Shown piece after piece: positions 20,368 to 28,484 of a stretch of DNA of 64,000 nt. This DNA comes from an uncultured Lachnospiraceae bacterium (GTDB lineage: Bacteria > Bacillota > Clostridia > Lachnospirales > Lachnospiraceae): assembly GCA_947243855.1 (NCBI GenBank), contig CAMXIK010000001.1:186001-250000 (forward strand), written 5' to 3'. Both the position numbers and the translations under genes were made by a program. How positions within the stretch are numbered: the first letter of the stretch is position 1; every line of letters starts with the position of its first letter. A model generated the notes under the pieces. That model was not told the origin of the DNA. It saw only the letters and a list, made by a program, of their open reading frames with translations, and ran no database searches.

Positions 20368-21266
20368 ATACAGAAGTGAAAATTGCAGGAGTCACCTTTA
20401 AAAACCCGGTCATGGCGGCGTCCGGCACCTTTGGCTCCGGTATGGAATACGGCGATTTTGTGGATCTGAACAGATTGGGAGCCGTGGTGACAAAAGGGGT
20501 TGCCAATGTGCCGTGGGAGGGCAATCCGACGCCCCGCGTGGCGGAGGTGTACGGCGGCATGTTAAACGCCATCGGCCTGCAGAATCCGGGCATCGATGTT
20601 TTTATGGAGAGAGATCTTGCTTTCCTGCAAAAATATGACACAAATGTCATAGTTAATGTATGCGGAAAAACAGTGGAGGATTATCTGGAAGTGGTGGAAC
20701 GGCTTGCTGACACATCTGCCGCCATGCTGGAAATCAATGTGTCCTGTCCCAATGTGAAAGAGGGAGCGATCGCTTTCGGGCAGAAAGCGGATTCCCTTTA
20801 CAATATCACATCCCAGATTAAGAAAAAGGCAAAACAGCCGGTGATTATGAAACTCAGTCCGAATGTGACGGATATTACCGAGATGGCGAGGGCGGCGGAG
20901 GCGGCGGGAGCGGACGCGCTTTCCATGATTAACACGATCACGGGCATGAAGATTGACATTCACAGAAAAAAATTTGTGCTGGCAAACAAGACGGGCGGTA
21001 TGTCCGGCCCTGCGGTCAAGCCAGTGGCTGTGCGCATGGTGTACCAGACGGCGCAGGCGGTGAAGATTCCGATTATTGGCATGGGCGGAATCGCCAGCGG
21101 GGAGGATGCGGTCGAATTTTTGCTTGCGGGAGCTACCGCCGTAGCTGTGGGCGCGATGAACTTTGTCAATCCTTGTGCAACGGTGGAGGTTTTGGAAGGG
21201 ATTGAAGCCTACATGAGACAGTACGGAATTGAACATGTAACAGAATTGATCGGAGCCGTAGAGTAA
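20364..21266 (+). CDS. pyrD: dihydroorotate dehydrogenase B catalytic subunit
   Basis: NPVMAASGTFGSGMEY, EINVSCPNVKEG, IIGMGGIASGEDAVEFLLAGATAVAVG. Confidence 0.95.
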   Translation: MNTEVKIAGVTFKNPVMAASGTFGSGMEYGDFVDLNRLGAVVTKGVANVPWEGNPTPRVAEVYGGMLNAIGLQNPGIDVFMERDLAFLQKYDTNVIVNVCGKTVEDYLEVVERLADTSAAMLEINVSCPNVKEGAIAFGQKADSLYNITSQIKKKAKQPVIMKLSPNVTDITEMARAAEAAGADALSMINTITGMKIDIHRKKFVLANKTGGMSGPAVKPVAVRMVYQTAQAVKIPIIGMGGIASGEDAVEFLLAGATAVAVGAMNFVNPCATVEVLEGIEAYMRQYGIEHVTELIGAVE

Positions 21267-21286
21267 GCGGCTCCGATTAGTTTTTA
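21249..21286 (+). terminator. intrinsic terminator overlapping the pyrD stop
   Basis: ATCGGAGCCG (21249-21258) / CGGCTCCGAT (21268-21277), then TAGTTTTTA. Confidence 0.75.
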
Positions 21287-21310
21287 GGGATATGGCATAA
21301 ATGCTTCCGA

Positions 21311-21985
21311 TCAACTTTTGACGGGCGCGTCATGATAGAGAAGGGAAGCGGTTGATACAAGGTCGATTTCTGATAATTTGTCGACTAGCTCGTTCGCTTT
21401 CTGGCTTCTGATTTCTATAATAAGATCCATGCCCGATTGTCTTACATTTTTGGAATCAATTTTATAGCGCGGCGAATACTGGCGAATGACAGCCAGAATG
21501 TCGGCCTCCGCACTTTTATCCTGCGCATTGATAATGACAAGATAGGGACTGGTTCTGATGGGGATCACTTGCAGAAGCAGGATTCCCATGGTGCACACAA
21601 GCGCGACTAAAATAGCCAATTCATAAAGGTTTGCGCCGCAGATAATTCCAGTGCTGATGGACCAGAACAGGAACAGCAAATCCATAGGTTCTTTGATGGC
21701 GGTTCGGAAACGGACGATGGATAATGCGCCGACCATGCCGAGGGAAATAATCAGATTGGCCTGCATGGCCAGAATGATTCCCGTTACGACGACAGAAACC
21801 ATGGCCATGGACACACTGAAGCTTTTGTCATAAAAGGTTGTCCGGCTGATAAACCGGTATACAAAATAGATGTAAACTGCGAAGAGAAAACAGACGCCCA
21901 AGGATATGACAGCGTTTGTGGTCGAAAATCCGGGTGTGGAAAAAGCCTCTAAAACTGAATTTTTAATGATGTCGTTAAATCCCAT
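21311..21985 (-). CDS. DUF4956 membrane protein
   Basis: Four TM segments and SIVRFRTAIKEPMDLLFLFWSISTGIICGANLY, matching the DUF4956 pattern; overlaps the VTC gene by 11 nt. Confidence 0.85.
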   Translation of the reverse strand: MGFNDIIKNSVLEAFSTPGFSTTNAVISLGVCFLFAVYIYFVYRFISRTTFYDKSFSVSMAMVSVVVTGIILAMQANLIISLGMVGALSIVRFRTAIKEPMDLLFLFWSISTGIICGANLYELAILVALVCTMGILLLQVIPIRTSPYLVIINAQDKSAEADILAVIRQYSPRYKIDSKNVRQSGMDLIIEIRSQKANELVDKLSEIDLVSTASLLYHDAPVKS

Positions 21986-22691
21986 AAGAAATCTCCTTTC
22001 GGCCGATGGCGGCCCTTGTCAGATAGTATTTGGAAAAGGACTGTCTTTGCAGCCGCGCTAAATCCAACGCCTGCAAAAGATAGTGCGGCAGCAGCTCGTC
22101 ATACTTCACTTCCAGAATATGATGCGACTGCGGCATGACCGGAACCGTAAACAGGTCGGAGTCAAACAAACGGTCTGTCTGCGCGCTGCCGGCAACATTC
22201 CGGTCGAAGGTAACACGAACATTTCCCGTCGTTTCCGTAAAAGCGAAGCGCTCATATTCCACGATGCATTTCGGTGAAAAGCCTTTGCGTAATATCCCCA
22301 GAATCAGTTCTTCCAATAAACTGCCTTTTTCGCTTTGCGTCTGGATGTCGTGCAGGCTGTCGAGGCGGCAGGTCAGAAGAGCTTGGTACTCCTCAAAGGT
22401 TAAGGGCTGCGTCGTTTTCTTGGTCATGTCGGCGTATTTCGTCTTTTTTTCCAGACGGATAAAATTGGGGTTATTGTCATAGATTCTGATTCGGTATTTT
22501 TCCCGGAAGGGAACCCCGTTTTCCTTTTCCGCCATACAGGAATCGTACAGGTCGTCGAAGTAAAGACTTCGGATCAGGTATCCGCCCGCGCCCTGATGAC
22601 GGTCGGGCTGCATAAGCGGCGATAGCCTGTAGTACAACCGCTGGAAATCGTAATCGGGCAGCTCAAATTTTAGTTCATTTCTGTATTCCAT
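21975..22691 (-). CDS. VTC domain (polyphosphate polymerase-like) protein
   Basis: EYRNELKFELPDYDFQRL...YLIRSLYFDDLYDSCMAEKENGVPFREKYRIRIYD...RLEKKTKY; overlaps the upstream cotH by 17 nt. Confidence 0.88.
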   Translation of the reverse strand: MEYRNELKFELPDYDFQRLYYRLSPLMQPDRHQGAGGYLIRSLYFDDLYDSCMAEKENGVPFREKYRIRIYDNNPNFIRLEKKTKYADMTKKTTQPLTFEEYQALLTCRLDSLHDIQTQSEKGSLLEELILGILRKGFSPKCIVEYERFAFTETTGNVRVTFDRNVAGSAQTDRLFDSDLFTVPVMPQSHHILEVKYDELLPHYLLQALDLARLQRQSFSKYYLTRAAIGRKEISYGI

Positions 22692-24399
22692 TTTGCGCTA
22701 ACCACTCCTCTCCCATACTGTTTTCCAAGAAATTCCAGACAACATCGTACCTTTCGGCAAAGAATGTCCGCATGTTAGTTACATATTGCTCAAATTCATC
22801 GGATTTATCGTCCATGTAAAACCGCATGTTGCTGGCCGCAAGGGGTTCTCTCATAGTCTGCACATATTGATCGATAAATAAATTGCATGTTTCGGGTGCA
22901 AAAACATCCTTTCCGATATACAGGAGCCGCTCGGTAAATTGGCGGCGGAATTCTTCGTTTTGATATAATGAACTGAAAATGCGGTCCTCTTCTAAGACAC
23001 GGGAAAGACTGTCATCGGATAGAACCATCTCTGAGGAATTGATATCAAACAGCATCCAGCGCCACTTGCCGTCACCGTAGCGGGAACCGTCGTTTGCCCG
23101 TGTCCGCCATAGGGCGAAGTTGCTTCCGGGCCAGTCATACCATCCGCCGATATAGATGTGGAGGGCGTAATAGTCGATAAAGCTGTCTATGTCGATGAGT
23201 TCTCTGGCTTGATGATAGGCTTCGGGATCAGACATATCATGATCGTACATAAAGAAGCGCATTTCATCAAATGCTTGGAAATCTTCCTCCAGTCCGGCGG
23301 CCAAATCATAGTTTTTAATCATAATGACGTTACTATTTGCGACTTGATAATGGTCGTGGATATAATCGGCATTATAATCTTCCGTAATATAATACATGCC
23401 CCAGTATTCTCCGTCGAGAAACATGGCGCAGGGAATAAAGTCCATGGTAGCAAAATGCAGATCCTGCGCCATCGTATTTACAAGATAATCTTTCAATTTG
23501 AAACAATTATCGTCGCCGCCTGCGAACAAGACAATTTTATGAGGGAAGCTATCTGTTTGAAAAATATTCGCATCAAAAGAATTACTGCCGCCGTAAATAT
23601 CTCTGGCGTAGCAGCTAATACTCCTTGGAAGCTGCCCGCGCGTGGCGCCGCCTTTAATGCGGATACCGCATTTTTCGGAGAGAACGGCATTTTGATGATT
23701 GTCAAAGATCGTAAGATCGGCTTCCCGCTCCCAATCGATTCCGTAGTTAAAGAAGTTTGCCGGCCAATACCGCCATTGGAAGCTGTACCAGAGATCGTCT
23801 CTGGTGATATCTCCTTTTAGGCATTCTGCAAAGGTATTGCCGAGAACATAAATACCGATATCGTCGTCAAAAAGGTTTTCGGGAGACGTCACGATTGAGG
23901 CGGTATAAATATCCTGATAGCTGCGCCGATCCTGAAAACCGACAAAATAAGTGCCAGTGATGGAATCAAGACAATTACCATCGGGGTCAAACAAGGAAGC
24001 GCGTATAATGGTGCATTTATCCACAAGATACGCGGGCGCCGTATAACCAATATAAGGGAAAGCGGTTGAATATTGGTCGATGAGATCTTGTTGAAGCCCA
24101 GCCGATGTATCGGTTCTTGCGGAATAAACATTCGGGTGATTTGACGCGTCTTCTATATATAACGGGCTCTCCTTGTCAAATACAAGGTCATTCACGGTCG
24201 GTTCCCTGCCATCCAAAGTATAGTGTATGGTATTTTTTCCGCCGCCATAAATGGAGAGGTAAAACGGGGCATCGTAGTATCCCGGTTCGCTGGAAAATGT
24301 CAGTTGATTTCCGTAAAAAAATTTAAAAAGGGGGAAAACTGCTAGTACCGCCATAATTATGATTACAATGGATAAAGACTGTTTGGTATAGGTACTAAT
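22675..24399 (-). CDS. CotH kinase family protein (copy 1), membrane-anchored, chitobiase C-terminal-like domain
   Basis: IHYTLDGREPT (CHB_HEX_C_1-like), CGIRIKGGATRGQLPRSI, FLDGEYWGMYYITEDYNADYI, KWRWMLFDIN. ORF track gives GTG 24408; SD spacing and the paralog suggest ATT 24399. Confidence 0.85.
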   Translation of the reverse strand: MSTYTKQSLSIVIIIMAVLAVFPLFKFFYGNQLTFSSEPGYYDAPFYLSIYGGGKNTIHYTLDGREPTVNDLVFDKESPLYIEDASNHPNVYSARTDTSAGLQQDLIDQYSTAFPYIGYTAPAYLVDKCTIIRASLFDPDGNCLDSITGTYFVGFQDRRSYQDIYTASIVTSPENLFDDDIGIYVLGNTFAECLKGDITRDDLWYSFQWRYWPANFFNYGIDWEREADLTIFDNHQNAVLSEKCGIRIKGGATRGQLPRSISCYARDIYGGSNSFDANIFQTDSFPHKIVLFAGGDDNCFKLKDYLVNTMAQDLHFATMDFIPCAMFLDGEYWGMYYITEDYNADYIHDHYQVANSNVIMIKNYDLAAGLEEDFQAFDEMRFFMYDHDMSDPEAYHQARELIDIDSFIDYYALHIYIGGWYDWPGSNFALWRTRANDGSRYGDGKWRWMLFDINSSEMVLSDDSLSRVLEEDRIFSSLYQNEEFRRQFTERLLYIGKDVFAPETCNLFIDQYVQTMREPLAASNMRFYMDDKSDEFEQYVTNMRTFFAERYDVVWNFLENSMGEEWLAQNGIQK

Positions 24400-24510
24400 T
24401 AGAATCACTCCCTTTTTTGCATAATACGGTATAGGCGGTTTAACGCTTTTTCTCCTATAGCTTGTATTATGATACCATACAGATTTCAGCGTTTCAATGA
24501 ATTTACTTTT

Positions 24511-26244
24511 TTATTTTTGTATTCCATTTTGCGCTAGCCACTCCTCTCCCATATCCTGTACAAGGAAATCCCAGACCACATCATATCTTTGTTCAAAGAA
24601 CGTGCGCATGTCGGCTGCATATTGCTCAAATTCATCAGATTTATCATCCATGTAAAACCGCATGTTGCTGGCCGCAAGGGGTTCTCTCATTGTCTGCACA
24701 TATTGATCGATAAATAAATTGCATGTTTCAGGCGCGAAGACTTCTTTGCCAATGTATAGGAGCCGCTGGGCAAACTGGCGGCGGAAGGTTTCGTTTTGAT
24801 AAAGTGAAGCAAAAACGGGGTCTTCGCCTATCACATATGTAAGACTATCTAAGAAGAGATAGTCGCCGAATTTCCCCGGTTGATTTATGTCAAATAACAT
24901 CCACCGCCATTTGGTGTCGCCGTAGATGGAACCATCATTAGTGCGCGTTCTCCATAAGGCAATATTGTTGTGAGGCCAATCAACATTGGCAATATAAATT
25001 TCCATAGCATAATAGTCAATATAGCTGTCTATATCAATTAGATCGCAGGCACGATTGTAGTTTTCGCTATCGGTCATATTGTGTTCATTGATAAAGGCGG
25101 TCATTTCTTCGTAGAGCTGCCGGTCATCTTCAATCCCTGCGGTTAAATTGTCTTGGTAAGAATTGCGTTTCATCATGATAATATTGTCTTTGGCAACTTG
25201 ATAATGATGATGAATGTATTCCGCGTCATAATCTTCTGTAATATAATATGTCCCCCAATATTCTCCGTCGAGAAACAGGACACAAGGAATAAAATCTATC
25301 GTTGCAAAGGGTAGGTCTTGTGTCAGTGCATGTACGAGATAATCTTTCGCTCTGAATATATTATCTTGGCCGCCAGAAAATAAAACGATTTTATCAGGAA
25401 AGCTATTCTCATGAAATATATCAGCTTGAAAAGCGCTATGTTCACTGTATTCTGTTCTTGCATAACACCGAATGCTTCTGGGTAACAGTGCACAGCTTCC
25501 TTCACCCTTGATACGAATCCCGCATTTTTGGGAGAGGACAGTATTTTGCTGATTGTCAAAAAGCGTTATGTATGCTTCCCGCTCCCAACCAATTCCGCGC
25601 ATGAAATAGTTTGAGACCCAATTAGGCCAATGAGGCAGCTCGCTGAAATTGTCTTCATTATTAAGAAAATGATCAAACGTACTTCCATTAACATAGATGC
25701 CGATATCATCATCAAAAAGATTTTCAGGAGAGGTTACGATAGAAGCAGTATAAATATTCTGATAGCCCGTCTTTTCCTGAAATCCAATAAAATATGTTCC
25801 AGTGATGGAAGAGAGGCAGTTTCCCGCAGAATCAAATAGGGAGGCGCGGATAACGGTACACTTATCTACGGGATAATCAGGCGCGGTATAATTGGGTATA
25901 TCTTTTGTATCTGTATATTTTTCAATTAAGTCCGTCAAAAACCCCGTCGATGTATCCGTCCTCATAGAATAAACATTTGGATGAGTTGTTGCGTCTTCTA
26001 TGTATAGCGGTTTATTTTTGTTAAATACGGGATCGTTTGTGGTTGGCTCGCTGCCGTCCAACGTATAGTGTATGGCATATTTTCTGCCGCCATAAATGGA
26101 AAGATAAAACGGGGAATCATAAAACCCCGGCTCTCTGGAAAAAGAAAGCTGATTTCCGTAATGCAGTTTTATGAATGGAAAAGCAATCAATACCACTATA
26201 ATGACGGCTGCAATGGTTAAGACCTGTTTCGTATAGGCACTGAT
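24511..26244 (-). CDS. CotH kinase family protein (copy 2), membrane-anchored, chitobiase C-terminal-like domain
   Basis: Same architecture as copy 1, near-identical C-terminus. ORF track gives ATG 26301; a strong SD (AAAGGAGG, + strand 26254-26261) points to ATC 26244. Confidence 0.82.
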   Translation of the reverse strand: MSAYTKQVLTIAAVIIVVLIAFPFIKLHYGNQLSFSREPGFYDSPFYLSIYGGRKYAIHYTLDGSEPTTNDPVFNKNKPLYIEDATTHPNVYSMRTDTSTGFLTDLIEKYTDTKDIPNYTAPDYPVDKCTVIRASLFDSAGNCLSSITGTYFIGFQEKTGYQNIYTASIVTSPENLFDDDIGIYVNGSTFDHFLNNEDNFSELPHWPNWVSNYFMRGIGWEREAYITLFDNQQNTVLSQKCGIRIKGEGSCALLPRSIRCYARTEYSEHSAFQADIFHENSFPDKIVLFSGGQDNIFRAKDYLVHALTQDLPFATIDFIPCVLFLDGEYWGTYYITEDYDAEYIHHHYQVAKDNIIMMKRNSYQDNLTAGIEDDRQLYEEMTAFINEHNMTDSENYNRACDLIDIDSYIDYYAMEIYIANVDWPHNNIALWRTRTNDGSIYGDTKWRWMLFDINQPGKFGDYLFLDSLTYVIGEDPVFASLYQNETFRRQFAQRLLYIGKEVFAPETCNLFIDQYVQTMREPLAASNMRFYMDDKSDEFEQYAADMRTFFEQRYDVVWDFLVQDMGEEWLAQNGIQK

Positions 26245-26431
26245 TGTAATTCGCCTCCTTTTGTCAAATAGGAATTGCAATATTCTCGCCTTTGATCCCA
26301 TATCCTAAAACATAATATCATGTTAAATCCTATATTTCAACAAAATTATCATAATGAAAACGATAGAATAAAAAATATATAGGTTACAATATAATACAAG
26401 AGTAAAGCGGGAAGGGCATTGAGAGGTTCGT

Positions 26432-26755
26432 ATGATGTATGAAAAAAGTTTTGCGGAAAGACTTTCTCAGTTGAGATTACAAAAAGCGGTATCCGCCCGT
26501 GATATGAGTCTGTCAATTGGGCAAAATCCCGGCTATATCAATAATATCGAGACCGGTAAGGCGCTCCCTTCTATGAGCAACTTCTTTTATATCTGTCATT
26601 ATCTTGGCATTACTCCTATGGACTTTTTTAATTATGATGCCGTCCGTCCAAGAGATATGGATCAGATCTGTCATGAGTTAAATAAACTGACGGATTCGCA
26701 ATTTAGCAGTATTAAGGAGATCGTCGGAGAACTGGCGCGGCTGAACGGGCGGTGA
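26432..26755 (+). CDS. XRE-type HTH regulator
   Basis: FAERLSQLRLQKAVSARDMSLSIGQNPGYINNIETGKALPSMSNFFYICHYLGITPMDFF. Confidence 0.9.
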   Translation: MMYEKSFAERLSQLRLQKAVSARDMSLSIGQNPGYINNIETGKALPSMSNFFYICHYLGITPMDFFNYDAVRPRDMDQICHELNKLTDSQFSSIKEIVGELARLNGR

Positions 26756-26789
26756 TGCAAAATCTTTCCGCCCCGATTCATATCCTGCT

Positions 26790-26837
26790 CTCCCTGTGCA
26801 TAGATTTATAGTAACTATACGCAGGGAGGGTTTTTTT
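26790..26837 (+). terminator. terminator-like hairpin whose 3' arm contains the sipL Shine-Dalgarno
   Basis: CTCCCTG (26790-26796)/CAGGGAG (26822-26828), extended by G-C and ATAG/CTAT pairing, followed by GG and T7 directly before GTG 26838. Confidence 0.65.
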
Positions 26838-28394
26838 GTGGAGCTAGTGAAAAAAAAGATACATATGGATCGGATCAGCGGCAGGGCTGGAACCCAGATC
26901 GTATTGGAAGAGGATGTGAATATTTCAGATAACAAGATGGATGCAAACTATCTGTTGAGCAGCAAGGGCGAGATCGTTATGGAGGAGATCCGCCCCGGCG
27001 AAAACGTAGTGAATCTGAAAGGAAAGCTGGTGGTATCCGTCCTGTATCTGACAGATATGGACGGTATGTGCGCCAGCATGGAGGCGGTGATTCCCTTTGA
27101 GGAAAAGGTGAATATGGAAGGGGTCTGCAACAACGATACGATCCAGACAGAGTATCGGATTGAGGATTTGACCGTAGGGCTGATTAATTCCCGTAAACTG
27201 AGTGTGCAGGCAGTGGTCTCCTTTACGCTGGAGCGGGAGGAGCAGCTAGAGTGCGAGACAGCGGTTGACCTATACTGCGACGAACCCGTGGAATACCGCA
27301 AGTGCGTATATCCGGTAGTGGAATTGGTGCTGCACAAAAAAGATATTTTCCGGTTGAAAGAGGAGATGGAGTTGACCGGTAATCTGCCCAATATTTTTCA
27401 GACGGTATGGCACCATATCAGCTTCGACCATGTGGAATTTAAGGCGCTGGAAGAAAAAATCTCGATTCAGGGTGAAATGAAGGCGTTCTTTCTTTACGAG
27501 GGCGAGGGCGACAACGACAAAACGCAGTGGTACGAGAACACCGTTCCTTTTTCGGGGATTATCGAGTGTCACGGCTGCCGCGAAAATATGATCCCGGATA
27601 TCCAATATCATCTGGGCCAATGCAACGTGGAGGTACGTCAGGATTTTGACGGCGAGGAGAGAGTGTTCTGTGTGGAACCTGTGCTGGATCTAAACATTCA
27701 CCTTTATGAGGAAGAAAATCTGGAAGTGATTTCCGACGTTTACGGCGTGGATAAAGAGATCGAGGCGTTGACGGCACAGATGCCGGTGAAGAGCCTTCTT
27801 CTGGCCGGAAGCGGGAAATGCAAAATTGCGGAGCATGTGCGGATTCAGAATCCGGAGATGCCGATGTATCAGTTGATTCATTCCGAGGGAGAAATCCGGA
27901 TTGACGAGCAGTCGATTGTGGAGAACGGAATCGCCGTCACGGGGACGCTTATGGTGACGACGCTGTATCTGTGCGCGGCGAATGTAAAAACGATTTATTC
28001 CACCGTGAACGAACTGCCGTTCCAATATGTGATAGAGGCGGATAACATTCTGCCCACCTGCGTCTACAAGCTGAGAAGCAGCATCGAACAGTTGACCGTG
28101 ACCATGCTTGACAGCGACGAGCTGGACGTGAAGGCGGCTTTGCAGTTTAAGGTGATTGTATTTGCCATTCAAAATCGGGATCTGGTGACGGAGATCAAGG
28201 TGGAACCGTTGGATCTGAACAAATTAAGCGATCTTCCGGGTATGGTGATCTGCATTGCCGGCCCCGGAGATACGCTGTGGGATATCGGAAAACGCTATTA
28301 TGTGCCAGTAGCGCAGTTAAAAGAAGTAAACGAACTGCCTACGGAGGAGATCAATGCGGGCGATAAGATACTGGTGGTAAAGGGCGGAATTTAA
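26838..28394 (+). CDS. sipL: SipL-like DUF3794/SPOCS protein with C-terminal LysM
   Basis: VELVKKKIHMDRI N-terminus, three SPOCS-like repeats, C-terminal LysM (GDTLWDIGKRYYVPVAQLKEVNEL). GTG start with AGGGAGGG SD. Confidence 0.85.
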   Translation: MELVKKKIHMDRISGRAGTQIVLEEDVNISDNKMDANYLLSSKGEIVMEEIRPGENVVNLKGKLVVSVLYLTDMDGMCASMEAVIPFEEKVNMEGVCNNDTIQTEYRIEDLTVGLINSRKLSVQAVVSFTLEREEQLECETAVDLYCDEPVEYRKCVYPVVELVLHKKDIFRLKEEMELTGNLPNIFQTVWHHISFDHVEFKALEEKISIQGEMKAFFLYEGEGDNDKTQWYENTVPFSGIIECHGCRENMIPDIQYHLGQCNVEVRQDFDGEERVFCVEPVLDLNIHLYEEENLEVISDVYGVDKEIEALTAQMPVKSLLLAGSGKCKIAEHVRIQNPEMPMYQLIHSEGEIRIDEQSIVENGIAVTGTLMVTTLYLCAANVKTIYSTVNELPFQYVIEADNILPTCVYKLRSSIEQLTVTMLDSDELDVKAALQFKVIVFAIQNRDLVTEIKVEPLDLNKLSDLPGMVICIAGPGDTLWDIGKRYYVPVAQLKEVNELPTEEINAGDKILVVKGGI

Positions 28395-28484
28395 ATTCGG
28401 ATTGTAAAATGAAAGACTATCGTATATACTTTGAAATAGGCTCCGCGTATTTGACGGGCAAAAATACGGAGAAGGATAAAGGAT

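Noticed and set aside
20562-21314. 250-aa minus-strand ORF opposite pyrD
   Set aside because: Antisense shadow of a confident pyrD; basic low-quality sequence and no domain.
28441-28471. Imperfect hairpin CTCC-gc-GTATTT/AAATAC-GGAG before the spermidine-synthase-like gene
   Set aside because: Bulged stem with no T-tract; considered as a leader or riboswitch but matches no class I know.
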